A DNA stretch of 64,000 nt from Lytechinus pictus (GCF_037042905.1 NC_087258.1:8162501-8226500); one strand, 5' to 3'; positions 23,293 through 36,300 are shown, numbered from the stretch's first letter. Numbers and translations are program-made. Notes: a model not told the origin generated them from the sequence alone.

Positions 23293-23881
23293 TTAAAGGA
23301 CAAGTCCACCCCAAGAAAAAGTTGATTTGAATAAAAAGAGAAAAATCCAACAAGCATAACACTGAAAATTTCATCAAAATCGGATGTAAAATAAGAAAGT
23401 CATGACATTTTAAAGTTTTGCTTAATTTCACAAAAAAGTTATATGCACATTCTGGTGGGTATGCAAATGAGGAGACTGATGACGTCATCCACTCACTATT
23501 TATTTTGCATTTCATTATATGAAATAGGGAATATTCTTTTTTTCTCCTTATTGTCAAGTGAAACAACGATTAATTCCTCCCTGAACATGTGGAATGAGCA
23601 TTGTTTAATAATATATGATTCAGTCAAGTCAAGTCTATAAAAATGAAATATTGTATAATTCAAACAATAAAAGCCAAAAGAAATAATGAGTGAGGGACAT
23701 CATCGACCTTCTCGTTTGAGTTGTGCATATCAATGTTTTGTGAAAAATAAGTAAAATTTAAAAATGTCATAACTTTCTTATTTTACATCCAATTTTGATG
23801 AAATTTTCAGCGTTTTGCTAGTTTGATTTTTCTCTATTTATTGAAATCAACATATATATCTGGGGTGGACTTGACCTTTAA
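23293..23881. repeat. Palindromic MITE with TTAAAGGNCAAGTCCACCCC ends
   Basis: Left TTAAAGGACAAGTCCACCCC and right GGGGTGGACTTGACCTTTAA. The arms also match further in (GAAAATTTCATCAAAATCGGATGTAAAATAAG-like, mirrored near 23780-23815). Both ends carry TTAA. Decayed relatives appear near 30600-30710 and 33020-33150. Confidence 0.8.
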
Positions 23882-24109
23882 GTACGTAAATCATATTCTA
23901 GTGTAATACAATGGTAATACATAATGGAAAACTGGTTAACGCATCCAAAATTATAAATCATAATCGGTAAAGTGACGTCGTGCTAATCTAACATTCATTA
24001 CTTCTATGCCTACTGAATGTGTTCATGGTGGTAGACTGTTTATCATTTTAAAAACACGCGCAATATTGAATAAAATATATAAATATACGTATTATCAAAT
24101 TTTTCAGTT

Positions 24110-25602
24110 GCTCAAGCCAGGCGCGTAGCCAGGGGGGGGGGGCGGTGGGGGCGGTCGCCCCCCCCCCAAAAAAAAAAACGTCCCCAAAAAGAAAAAAAAA
24201 GAAGGGAAGAAAGAGGGGAGAAAAGGAAAACGGAAGGGAGGAAAGGGAAGAAAGGTAGCTTTTTTTTTTCTTTTTATTCTTTTTTTTTCTCAAAAGAGAA
24301 ACTCCTCTCTTGCTCTAAATTTATATATGAATTTTGCTTCCGCGCGGCGCGCGGTTAAATGATAATATTGAAGTTCTCCATTGTTTCCCCCACCCTTTCT
24401 CTAACCCTGTTTTTCCACCTCAGCTATATGTGTTTCTTGCCAGTTAAAGATCAAATGTATACATTAGGGCATATAATTAGAGTAAGGTTAGGCCGAAGTA
24501 TATGAAGTTATCTTTTTTTTAATTGATTGCACAACTTCTGGACGGGTCGGCCCTGGGCGAGTAAAATCTTTATATCAATTTCTGCCGTCACCTCCATAAA
24601 GTCAACTTCTCCTGCTTTTCAGCTCATTACTAAACAACCATAATTTTGGGGCAAACAGGTTCCTAATTTAAAAAGAGGAAGGTATAAAATTCGTGTCGTA
24701 TTAGATAAAAAAGTACAATATTTATCAAATTCTATTAAACTTCATGTCATTTCCCTGCACATTCATCTCCTGTCCTGTTTTGCGCACTCAGTTTGAAATT
24801 TTGAATGACACTTAGGGTTCTTTATAATTCAAAATGAAGCGCTTCAGGATAAGTTAAAGAAATTGGGCATCCTTTTTTTATATAATTTCAATGAATCACA
24901 GAAGTTTCAACTTTTTGCGCACTATTTTCCTTGTAATGAAGTTCAATAATCTTAGAAAATCAATCGAATTAGACCCGATGGGGTATTAGAGATATCTGCA
25001 TTTGATGAAACGTCCGCCCTTTGAAACTTCAGAGTGTCATTGCTCTGCGCGGGGAGGAATATCTTCCTCCCGGCATATACACTTCTTCTCCTCTGTTTTG
25101 CGAGTTATGCACTGTCGCTAAATTGTTTGTAATCAAATCTGATCTTTCCAAGGGAAGTATTCAATATATCTTTGAAAATACCCTTTTATCGGGACCCTTT
25201 TCATGGCAGAAAAAAAATTAAAAAAAACGCTTTAGCTTCCGCGCTTCGCGCGGGGTTATTATTTTAATTTCCTCCATTGTATTCCCTTTTTATGCGTTCG
25301 CTCACAATCACTTTTGAAAACAAGGTTCATGAAAAAAAGGTTCAAAATCACAATATTGTCAACTGAATAGGAGGTTATATAGGTACTAGAGACAAGAGAG
25401 ACGGCTCCTTTTCATTTTAATTTATGAAACACCAATAGCTTCGCGCTTCGCGCGGGAGGGGGAAACTCCCCCTCCCTGCACCCACCCCCTAGGGAGCGCG
25501 CTTCGCGCGCTCTGTAAGTGTTGGCCAGGGTGTTGGCACGCTTCGCGTGCGATTACCGCCCCCTCCAAAATGAAATCCTGGCTACGCGGTTGGCTCAAGC
25601 AG
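24110..25602. repeat. GC-cored element with CTCAAGCCAGGCGCGTAGCC ends
   Basis: Left TTGCTCAAGCCAGGCGCGTAG and right CTACGCGGTTGGCTCAAGCA form imperfect TIRs of about 24 bp. The interior has poly-G/C tracts and several GCGCTTCGCGCGG cores (25237, 25440, 25497), the reverse complement of the core seen in the GCGAGCGCGAAGCGC arrays. No coding content. Confidence 0.65.
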
Positions 25603-26004
25603 GGGATCTAAGAAATGTGGATGATTTTTTTTTCCAGCTCTCTTATTGGGCAATGCTGGAATCCACCTGTCGGCACGGTTGGTCTGACCCACTGATCTGA
25701 ATAATAGTGTACCGAGGATAATTCCTTTTATGATATCTTGGTCACCCGATTATCTGCTTTAATGAAAGTGGGGGGGGGGTGGCTTACCCAAAAGCGGGGG
25801 TGGGGACTGGCCATGCAAAAAACACATTTTTTTGTTGTTGTATACATGGGCGGAAATCTGTCCGGAAGGTAAGGGGGACAGCAGGGGCTTATCCAGCCTT
25901 CGCCAATAGGGGGGGGGGGCCAAAACATTTTCAGCCATATGTTTATCCCCGATCGGCCGCTCGAACGTAATCTTTGTCTGTTTCATTGAAGGAGTAGTCC
26001 TCAT

Positions 26005-27900
26005 GGTCAGTTTTTAGCTTTATTCTTATAAATCAACATAAATATATGATATCATTGTCCTTATCTATATAATGCGAGCGCGAAGCGCGAGCAAATTTTT
26101 TTTGGAAAATTTATGTATTTTTTTCCTAAAATTTGAACATTCTGGGCAATGTTTGTTAATTATCCTGAAAAAGATGTATATACAACTAAATATTTACTAC
26201 GACCGCGAAGTGCGAGCAGAGGTTAACTGATGGATAAGGTATCTGTTAAAGACTGCTTGCAATTAGCCATGAAGACGTTACATATTTCAACAATCAAATA
26301 ATGCGAGTGCGAAGCGCGAGCTTAAATTTTTTGAAATTTTTACCTAAAGACTGGAAATTCTAAGCACTTTTTGTAACTTAAACATATGATAGGTATATAA
26401 CTAAACAATTGATGCGAACACGAAGCGCGAGCGGAAAGTTTTGAGATTTAGACCTTAGAACGAGACACTCTATTCATGTTTTGTAAATCATGGAAAGGAT
26501 GAGTAATTGGGTGTCTTTCTTACACCCGGTCCTTACATTAATAAAGCGAGTGCAAAATGCAGCCAGAAAATTTTCATATACGTTTAATTTGAATTGATCG
26601 AAAAGGTACTTGTTAAGGACTGCTTGCACTTAGCCATGAAGACGTTACATATTTCAACAATCAATGCTAGCGCGAATCGTGAGCTGAAAACTTTTGACAT
26701 TTTTTCAAAAAGAATCGAAAATTTCAATCAATTTTTGTAATCGTGAACAGGGTAGCTATATAACTAAACAATTGATGTAAGCGAAGCGTGAGCAGAAAAA
26801 TTCGAGATTTAGACCTAAAAACGGGACACTCTACTCATGTTTTGTAAATCATGAAAAGGATGAGTAATAGGGGATCTTTCTACATTAATAATGCGAGCAC
26901 AAAGCGCGAGCAGAAAATTTTTGATATAGTGATCTGAAACTGGATGATTTAAATAAAGAACAAATTGAATATCTGAATAAACATGAGCGTGTTTCAGATT
27001 TAGACCTAGAATCTCGGCATTTTACACATCTATCAGCGAGCGCGAAGCGCGAGCTTAAACTATTTGATATTCCGATCTGAAAAAAGAGTCAATTTCAGCT
27101 ATATATTTCAAGCACTTTGTAGAAAAATTGTGAGGTGGATATGGATCACACTTAATAAAGAGCTGATATTTTTTATTATTATTTGAGTTTTGACATAGGA
27201 CAGGGACATCCTTAGGACAAGTCATATGAAAATGATGACTATCTTCCTATTCCTCTTACTAAGCGCGAGATGAAACAAAATGGACAATTTAATCATTAAA
27301 TTGATATCTTATTTATTAATGCATAATGCGGGCGAGAAATCTGATGATATTATGGCCTGAAAACTGGACATTTCAAGCACTTTTGTAATTAGGAATAGAA
27401 TGCATCAGTTAAAATATTTTTAACCATCAATGCGAGCGCAAATCGCGAGCCAAATCTTTGATAAACTGTCATGAAAATCAATATTGAGAAATGAGACATA
27501 CAGAAATCGCCAATCAAAATACGAGTAGCACTATCTGCTACGTTTTGACAATCAGACTTGAAAAGGGATATTTTTGAAATAAATGGAATACACAAAAGTA
27601 ATAGGTACTGAATAAATCGAATTTTGCTAGCGCTCAGTGCTAGTAGAAAATGTCAATATTCAGACCATAAAGCTGTAACTTTTACAGATCACTTTTTTAA
27701 AGATCCGTTTGTAAATCACACAAAATAATGAAAGTTCGATTTCCGAGGTGAAATGTATAATGTATATTGACTTCCAAACATGATATTTAAGCTCCATATT
27801 GAAAAATCACCTAACAGGCAATGCGGAGCGCGAAGCGCGAGCGAAAATTTTATATAGTGACATGAAAGATTCTTTTTATTTTCCAAGTTTTCCCCTCATC
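26005..27900 (+). repeat. GCGAGCGCGAAGCGCGAGC tandem-like array, copy B
   Basis: Same family and orientation as the array near 0.5-1.6 kb. It shares the start TTTAGCTTTATTCTTATAAA and the late segment GATATTCCGATCTGAAAA. CpG-rich cores occur at 26073-26092, about 26301-26320, 27034-27052 and 27821-27841, with decayed versions between. No coding potential is seen. Confidence 0.75.
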
Positions 27901-28260
27901 TTATTTTATTCACTCTGGAAAATTTGACAAGCAAAAAAACAAAGGTTTTCACCCAAAATGTAAGGTCATTTAGTCCAAAATACATGTATTATGTCGAATG
28001 TGAATGATGCATTTTTCTCCATCATAAAAGACCAAAAATAGTAGGGGGACATTTGATATTGTATCCCCCCTACTATTTTTGGTAGGGGGGACACGTCCCC
28101 TCTGTCCCCCCTGGGATTTCCGCCAATGGTTGTATACGGTTTTGGAAAAAGGTGTGTGGGGGGGGGGGGGGGTCTGCAGCCCACCCAACTCCCACTTCCG
28201 CGGTCCTGCTAGTATTGAAACATGAACTCTTAAATGGAAAAGAGCTTATCTAAATCCCTA

Positions 28261-28451
28261 ATAATACTCCTCTTGGAGTGATCCCTTTGGAGTGAACTGA
28301 ACATCCTTTAGAGTGCATTATAACTCCTTTTGGAGTGAACTGCAAGAAGAGGCACACGCAGTTCACTCCAAAAGGAGTCATAATCCACTCTAAAAGGGTG
28401 TAAAGCTATTCCAAGGGGATTGGTCCCTAGTATCACTCCAAGAGGAGTGTG
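28261..28451. repeat. Inverted-repeat MITE, CTCCTCTTGGAGTGAT type
   Basis: ACTCCTCTTGGAGTGATCCC is mirrored by ACTCCAAGAGGAGT, and AGTGAACTG / CAGTTCACT flank the centre (AAGAAGAGGCACACG). It forms a long imperfect hairpin. Confidence 0.65.
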
Positions 28452-28763
28452 ATTAGAGACTAGATTTAGCTCTTTTTGCATTTAGAGAATATATTCGTCG
28501 TGATTTTTTTATTTACATACTTATATTCGTCGTGACGTCGACGCTTCACTATAATCATGATAATAGTTGCCGCATACAATATATAGTGTGCCGGCAAGTG
28601 TAAAAGAGGATCGAGGTTTTGGCTGTTCAATATTATCAAGATTTATAGTGCCCTTCTCCTTTAATTAAAATGAATAAAGGGTAATTAGACATTCAGTATA
28701 ATGATGCCTGTAATATCTACTGGTCACGATGACATATTAGGTCTTCCTCATCTTCTTCTTTCT

Positions 28764-28870
28764 TTTCCTTCCTTCCTTCCTTCCTTCCTTCCTTCCTTCC
28801 TTCCTTCCTTCCTTCCTTCCTTCCTTCCTTCCTTCCTTCCTTCCTTCCTTCCTTCCTTCCTTCCTTCCTC
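28764..28870 (+). repeat. (TTCC)n microsatellite
   Basis: About 25 uninterrupted CCTT tetranucleotides, continuing into TCC/TTC repeats to about 28925. It produces an artificial open frame. Confidence 0.95.
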
Positions 28871-29421
28871 CTCCTCCTTCTTCTTCTTCTACTTCTTAAA
28901 TCTTCTTCTTCCTTTTCTTCTTCTTCGTCTTAAGAACAAGATCAGCAATTCAATTAGTCGTTTCATATTCGATATGTTCGAGGTTATTTGTATTCAATAT
29001 AATATATTTATGTTTAGAAGTAATTGTGATTCATCAGCCCGAGAGGGCGGTATAGTTCAAATAATAAATCTGGACCATTGAGTCCACCTCTGTCGTCCGT
29101 GCGTTAACATGTGAGGAACCAGAATGAAATACTGGCGGTATTGATGTTTTTATCATCGTCATGATTAATCGTTGCAATTATCATAATAATCGTGTTTTTT
29201 TATTCAATACCGGATGAGAAAATATTTACACCCTATACAAGAGCTTAATTCCTAAAAAGGCTAAATTCACTTTTGACCAAAATTGTTTTTTTTTTTTAAA
29301 CAATATATCTTATAGACGTGGGAATCAAATGCACATATCGCATTTTTTTAAAAAATGGAAAGTCTGGCGAAAATTGATCGCAAATTTGAGTTTTATTCCA
29401 AAATGAGGTGAATCCAAAACA

Positions 29422-29659
29422 GTTTTATTCCAAAAGGAGCTAAAATCCAAAAGAGTTTTATTTTTAACAGGAGCTACATCCACTTCATGGTAAATTAAAA
29501 TTGGTTAATTTTACTACTTTATATAATTTGTCAGTAATCAAATTTTTAAGAACATGTTGTGGTCAACTGTCACACTATCTGTGCAAACTTCGATAACAAT
29601 AATATAATTTTACTATTTGTATAAATAATTTTGGATTTAGCTCCTTTTGGAATAAAACA
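29422..29659. repeat. Inverted repeat, TTTTATTCCAAAAGGAGCTA arms
   Basis: TTTATTCCAAAAGGAGCTAA near 29422 and its reverse complement at 29637-29656. Further partial arms occur outside (29385 and 29825), so the full element probably spans about 29230-29850. Confidence 0.55.
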
Positions 29660-30153
29660 TCGAAAAATCACCGTCCATACAAAAATATCATTATTTTTGA
29701 AATTGATGAACATCAGAAAAAAAATGTAAAATTTACTTTGCTGGCAATATTTATGTGTTTCGTGTTCAATTTCCATTAATAAACATGTATATATTTGCAA
29801 AAATTGACAACCGACTAAGGTTATATTCCAAAAGGAGCATTCCGTGAAAAAAAATTCTTTAAAATTGATATTGAATGCCAGATTTTTAAAAACATGATTT
29901 CATTCATCTAAGATGATAACACTTTATCAAAATAAAGCAGTAGTATAGGGAAGGTGATAAAAATGATTATGATGTCATATCCCCATTCATTATTTTCTAT
30001 TTCATTATGTGAAATAATGTTTATTCAAATTTTGTCTACGAAGAAAAAAAAATGGATTGACGACTGATCTAAGGGAGAAATCACACACGAAAATATAAAA
30101 TAATTATGATTTCATGGAATAACAAAAAGGGGAAGTGTGGACATTATTATTGT

Positions 30154-30541
30154 AAATTGCCATTTCGTCTACTCCCACATGGTCTATTTTCATTTAGTCT
30201 AATGCCATTCCGTCCTTCACAATTTCGCCTAACAACCATTTGGTCAAATCATCACTTCGTCTGATCACCATTTCGTCTAAGACCATTTCGTCTCATATAA
30301 CCGGTTGGTTTAATATCCATTTCATTTTCATTCATTCTGCACAATATTAACACTGTCTTAGTCCAATTAGACCAAATGGTAAATGACCATTGGACCACTC
30401 CCTGCTTATTAGACGAAATGGTGAGACGACTTGGCAATAAGACCACGTGGATAGTGGACCAACAGATGGTAGACTAAATTAATGATAGACGAGTTGGTAA
30501 CTGGACGAATTGGCGTTAGACGAATTGCCAATGAACCATAA
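30154..30541. mobile_element. TU-like foldback element copy 2
   Basis: Same subrepeat grammar as the copy at 21.4 kb (CATTTCGTCTA / TAGACGAAATGG). It has a central CTTAGTCCAATTAGACCAAA and matching ends AAATTGCCATTTCGTC / GACGAATTGCCAATGAACCAT. Confidence 0.6.
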
Positions 30542-30699
30542 TTGTTATCAGCCCATCTAATGAATATCAATGACGGTGAGCATAGCTGTTTTCACAAATA
30601 TTGCGAAACTTTAAAATTCAAGAACTTTGTAATCAGATTTTGATGTAGTTTTCAGCGTTTTTACCCTTTATGAATTTATATATAATTATTTAAAGCCCA

Positions 30700-33600
30700 G
30701 ATTGCCCCTTTAATATTACAAAAATTCTCGTAAAATTAAATGGATTCAAACAACCAAAGTATAGATCGGGGGCCTATTTGTTATTGAAATTGTCTTAGGT
30801 AAATGATTGCTATTTCATTTTCATTTTCAACCAGGATATGCAGGTCTATCTCATCAAAATATGGAATCTAGGCCTGTATAATTAATCATGGAATGTGAGC
30901 GAGAAGCCTCGAGCTAAAATCTTATTTTCACATAATGAAGTTTTTTTTTTCCAGTTCTTCGATCGCCTCCCTTACTTTATTATTATTTCTGTATTCTGTT
31001 ATCTTTGTTCTTCTTCCCTCTCCTGCTTTCTTTCTCTTCCTTTCAGTGGCGTAACAGGCGGGGGCAGGGGGGCAAGCTGCCCCCCTGGCGGATTTCACCG
31101 GGAAAATAAAAGAAAACGGGAAAAAGACAAAAGGAGGGAGAAAGAAAGGGAAAGGGAAAGAAAAGGGGAAAAGGAAAGGAGGAAAAGGAAAGGGAAAGGG
31201 AAAAGCGAAAAGAAAACGAAGAAAAAACATATTTTTTTAATGGAAAAGGAAGGAAAGCGGAAAAATGTACGAAAGAAAAACTTTTGAGAAAAAACAAATC
31301 ATTCCGAAATAGGCCTATGTAATGCAATAACACGGTGGGAAATAAATTAAAAGATAACAAATTGGCAAACAATAGCGGGAAACGAAGGTAGAATGGAATT
31401 AGTCAAAAGCTAAATTGGAAAACAAAGAAAAGGGACAAGAAAAATATTAATAACACAACCGGGCTGCCGATGATTGAAATTAAAGAGCGGGAAGAAAGAT
31501 GGACTGCATACAACATTGTGCTATAATAGCTTGCTAAATTTTATGCAAATAAGCTACCGGGGCCCACGCAGAAGGGGCTCTTCATTAATAACCTTCAAAT
31601 GGCTCTATAATGGCCCCGTTCAATCACGTTCAATTACATACAGGCGTGGGGGGGGGGTCTTGGTTCCACACCCAAGAGTAAAATAATAAAAAATTATAGG
31701 AGACAACGTAATGAAATGAATGGAAACAATTAAATGTGCTATATTTGCTGAATATAATGGGAAAATCTATCACATAATTAGAATTTAATTTCATTAAAAA
31801 AAGGAATTTTTTTTTTCAACCTCGCTTTGCACGCTGGCGACTTTTTACAAATTTTTCCCACATTGCTATGTTTTGCCCCGTCAAAGAGTTTTACAAACAA
31901 GAACAAAAAAAGGAGGAAAAGAAAAGCAAAGGGAAAGTGTAGGATATGATTTTATTTACTTAATATAATGTCAAAAAATAGTTCAAAGTTAGATTCTCAT
32001 GAAAAGGTGATTTTTCTCGCTCGCTTCGCTCGCTCGGGACATATATAAAGCAGCTTTTTAGCACATGTGCTATACTGCGCCCCTCGTTTTTTTTCTTACT
32101 CTTCACGCTACTGCCGCAAAGAATCCTGTTCACAGTGGCGTAACGTCAGACCACAAAAAAGGAATCTCAAGAGAGAAGAGTGATGTATATTATTCTCTGG
32201 ATATCATGTCAAAATCTATCACAAAATTGGATTTTTGTATCAAAAAGGTCAAAATTTTTGCTCGCTCGCTTTGCTCGCAACTTTTTATTAAAAGATAAAT
32301 TATGCCCGATACACAATATCCGGCCTTCTCAAAACAGTCGCCTCATTACACCATTACGCCTGTTCATACCATGATATGACCGGGAAATTTTTGGCTCTTG
32401 CCCCCCCCCCCCCCCCCCCCCCCCTGGCCACCGACCCCTGTTACGCCGCTGCATCCTTTTCCCTCCCCTTCCCGTGAGCTTTCCTTTTTCCTTCTTCTTT
32501 TTCTTGCCCGGCAATTAGGTCGTCGACCACCCCCCGAATCTGCCTATGTAAACAAACAAAAAATCAATTAATTTAAATATACAATCGATCTTGTGTTCAA
32601 AGTGACTGTCCTTGCGATTACATGCAGTGCTTTGTTATAGTCTAGCTTCAAGTCTCTTGTATCATTTATTTGTACAGTCTTTACAAAGTCCCGGGGTAAA
32701 GTTTTGTAACTCTCCACGGAGGAAGCATTTTTTTAAGGTTGATTTAAAAAAAAAACCGGGGGTATTTGTTATGTATGCTTAATTGATAGCAGAAATTTAA
32801 CCAAAATTACCTTCATGTTGTAGTGAAAACCTTTTTTTTTTTTGCTTTTCAAATTTCAAGCTCGCACCCCTCGTTCCCAGGGTACTGGTCCATCCAAATG
32901 TTGATTATAATAGGTGTCCTACAAGTCCATAATAAAAATGCTTACTTTGTGTAACGGGGAAATAGGGGCAAGTGGTCCAGATATTTTGCAAGGGCAGGCT
33001 CAAATTTGTAAAGCGCAAGTCGGATGGACTTGCCCTTTACAAAAAGTTGATGTGAATAAAACGAGAGCAATCAAACAAGCACAACGTTAACAAATATCTT
33101 CAAAATCGGATAAGAAAGTCGTTACATTTTATTGTCTATTTCCTTAGTTTTCATTTTCCCTCCTATAAAATCTATCATAGGAGAACATAGCCCTAAGACC
33201 GATCAAGTTTTAAGTTTAATGTTATCTTTTTTCTACAAGGCAATGTGCTTCGTGAGGACGAAATAAATAACGCGAAGCGCTGGGCTGAATTTTCGAGAAA
33301 AAATAAAAATTTGCTAATTTGTGGACTCTTATCGTTTGTATAGTTATTTTTCCTTTTTAAACACTCTTTTAAATTTCAATTATCATTTCTTTTGAATTTT
33401 CTCCACTTGTTTTACACCATGCACTTGCATGACTAAAGGAATTAAGTAAGAGAAATTAATTGATATTCAATATAGGGTGGTAAAAATAAGCGGGGCACAC
33501 CCAAAACATGCGCTTTAGTTGCGGGGAGGGGTAAATTTCAAAATGTCATGTATAAAAACTTAGAATATGTTATCCTGTTTATCCTGGATGTTTTCCTCTC

Positions 33601-34500
33601 TCCAATCCTTCTGTCTGTAACAGTTTTCGAAAGAAACTTTGTCATTCAACTAAAATAAACTTATTATAAAAAATATTAAAAACACAATCAATGTTCATCA
33701 TGCCATGCGTATAATATATCACTGCCATCATCTCGATAATCATTATAATATCTACTAATATTATGATAATATTAAATAATGATGATGATGATTATCATTA
33801 TTATTATTGTTATTATTATTATTAATATTATCATTATTATCATTAATTACTATTATTATCATCATCATCACCACAATTTTTAAGTTATAGGGGGATGATA
33901 ACACAGGCCAGCCCCCGGCCCCCCCCCCCCCCCCGGATCGACACGCATGATCCATTAAGCAATAGGCCCTACAATTTAAATTACAGATTATATTGAATTT
34001 AGTTCAGAATACGGGTCATTCGGAGGTGATCGGTTTTTCGTTTTCATGTATTTTTTTGCACATTTATTTCCTTTTCATATTTTTTCTTGGATATGAACAA
34101 TTTGGAGAGGACAAGGGTCCCCAAGCTCCAAATTATAAGGTATATACATTTAATTAGTGATATAGGCCCTACACTAGTTCAATCAAATTCTTTCCATATT
34201 TTCGCCAATTATAAGGCATATAGATTAAAGACCCTCTAAAATTTATGAGTGAAATAAGGCCCATGCATGCAGGCTTATACTAATTTCCATATTCAAATAA
34301 ACAATATAAAATCATGATAATAAAAAACAAGAGTTGAGTTAAAAAGGATAAAATAACATGAAAATTGACATAATCGAAAATTGCAAAACTACCATCAATG
34401 CTATGTATGATGCAAGTGTTATCCTCGTGAAAAAAAATCTGATAATTTTCCTCTCTGACTTACAGTGAGATAACGGAAAAGAATGACAAAATAGTGACTT
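30700..34500. other. Repeat-dense intergenic region between the divergent genes
   Basis: Holds purine-rich tracts (31090-31260), the word GGCGTAAC with poly-C/G tracts (31045, 32137, 32440), C(24) at 32401-32424, poly-C at 33918-33935, (ATT/ATC)n at 33720-33880, and degraded MITE pieces. No gene is recognised. Confidence 0.5.
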
Positions 34501-34529
34501 GATTAAGACTATCCTTGATCAGCTGATCG

Positions 34530-34612
34530 TCGCGATCGATTCGCATTCGGTGTTGATCTCTGAAGTGAAGTGATCGTAGACGGAATGTTTGACGCAATCT
34601 CGATAACACCAG
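34530..34612 (+). other. Putative non-coding first exon and promoter area of the SLC45 gene
   Basis: The acceptor at 36810 implies an upstream 5' UTR exon. A good donor CACCAG|GTAATT occurs at 34613 after GC-richer sequence with palindromic blocks (GATCAGCTGATC, TCGCGATCGA) unlike the AT-rich surroundings. If spliced to 36811, the ATG at about 34584 opens a 13-codon upstream ORF that stops before the main ATG. No TATA box is seen. The left limit is a guess. Confidence 0.35.
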
Positions 34613-34851
34613 GTAATTTTTAATTTAAAGCATATTTCATCATTTTAGAATTGTGATTTATGTATGGATCGTTATTTGCAGTGTTCAAGAGCGCTTGTAT
34701 AAGTTTGGTGTATTTGAAAACGATTGCTTCAACTGAAGAGAAGCAATTGAAATTGTGTTTGTTTCTTTTGTTTACATCCCTTTCTTGATATGATGTGTGT
34801 GGATGCGCCTTGCCAGCCCGGACCAGTCCGTGTAATGTGGCTGCTGTGGTC

Positions 34852-34996
34852 GTACCTCGGGCGAAGCTCGAAGTTCGTGCAGGCTCCACTCCACTTCACT
34901 CCCGCTACACTACGGCTACGCTCCACCTACGCCTACGGAGCGTAGTGTAGCGGTAGTGAAGTGGAGTGGAGCCTGCACGCACTTCGCCCGAGGTAC
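34852..34996. repeat. 145-bp GC-rich hairpin in putative SLC45 intron 1
   Basis: Arms begin GTACCTCGGGCGAAG (34852-34866) and end CTTCGCCCGAGGTAC (34982-34996). They continue inward through GTGCAGGCTCCACTCCACTT and CACTA. The left arm has a small CTCGAAG duplication that makes the arms unequal. The repeated word CTACG(C/G)T at the centre gives extra small hairpins. Confidence 0.85.
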
Positions 34997-35036
34997 TGTC
35001 AGACTGTGGTCGTTAACACGACATATATTTCCTCCT

Positions 35037-36089
35037 GGGGCCCGTTTCTCAACACCTGGACAAGTTAGTCATATCCTTATCCACCAACCACGGAGTTAGT
35101 TCCAATCTTACTTAACCTGTTTCTCGAAAGGCTTCCTAACTAGAATACCTTGATATCGATACTATCGGTAAAAAGAGCAGACGAGACGTAGCCTTAGTCA
35201 CAAAATAGCATAATTTTCAAAAAGAACAATTATGACAAATTTGCAAATATTTTGATGAATTGGGACATACCGGTACATCTTTTCAAAATAATAGCAGAAG
35301 TAAATTAGGGCCTATACATTATACATACTTAACCATGAAGATTGGAACATTCAATTACTGAGAAAATGAAATTATGAATAATTCATTTCATGACTAAAAA
35401 ATCACATGCAGATGTTGAGATGGGTACCCCCGGGATATCAAATTTTGATAGTTTACGGAAGTAAACCATGATGGTTTTCTTTATATAATGATGATGATTA
35501 TCATTATACGTTCTTTTTATGATTCCAATTAAACATCATCAAAATATAGTTTAACATAAGTTTTTTGAATCTTTAGATACCAAAACATAAGATTTGGCAA
35601 ATTATATGCATAAATTAGAGATAAAATTTATCCTAATGTTAATAGGGGTCTGAAAACAACAAATACGAGTCCAGTTATGGATGGCCTGACGTGGTAGAAT
35701 CTTTATCGATTAAATTATTTTACTATTTAAAAATGAATGGTTTTGTGGCGTTTTACCAACAGTTTTGAGAGTTTCTTTGTATTACAATTATCAGTGAATG
35801 TATTACCCGACTTGTTTTGTGATGTAATTTCAACCTCTATGATTGATTACGTAAGATTATAATTTTAAAATTTCTAGGCACTTTTGCATGTCATAGTCTA
35901 CCCACGTGATGCCGCTACGTCATTGAGAAAGAAGGTATGACGGGCTCGGAGGTGTCATAAATATTTAGTGAGGTTGTTGTACCCGACCTTTGTAAAGAGG
36001 GCTTCGTGAAACGGTTAGCGGACAAGTAGCTCACTATCTCCGATTTAGTCAAGAAGTTAGACTTATGACGGTGTTGAGAAACGGGCCCC
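35037..36089. mobile_element. 1.05-kb non-autonomous DNA transposon, GGGGCCCGTTTCTCAACACC ends
   Basis: Perfect 20-bp TIRs at 35037-35056 and 36070-36089. The subterminal sequence is also partly mirrored (TAGTCATA / TTAGACTTATGAC). No ORF of transposase size. It lies in the putative first intron of SLC45. Confidence 0.8.
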
Positions 36090-36209
36090 TGGCTCCTGGT
36101 CCTGCGACAATTGCTCAGAGTCCAGGCTTAATTTTCTTCTAACTAAGATGTAGGGTTGCGATTGGGTTTTTGTTATAGGGTAGGGTATATGGTACATGCA
36201 AGGCTCCAC

Positions 36210-36300
36210 ATTAACTTTTTTTGGTGGTGGCCCGTTCGGGCCACCAAAACCATCAAATAATTTTTTTTGGTGGCCCGATATTAAAGTTTGGTGGCCCGAA
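36210..36300. repeat. TGGTGGCCCG short repeats
   Basis: Three copies of TGGTGGCCCG and one inverted CGGGCCACCA within 90 bp. The central GTGGCCCGTTCGGGCCAC forms a tight hairpin. The repeat class is not recognised. Confidence 0.5.

Noticed and set aside
28701-29081. 126-aa frame with FLPS repeats
   Set aside because: Created by the (TTCC)n microsatellite.
30895-31372. Lys/Arg/Glu-rich frame of 130 aa and its antisense Phe/Pro-rich frames
   Set aside because: Purine-rich low-complexity tract at a repeat edge.
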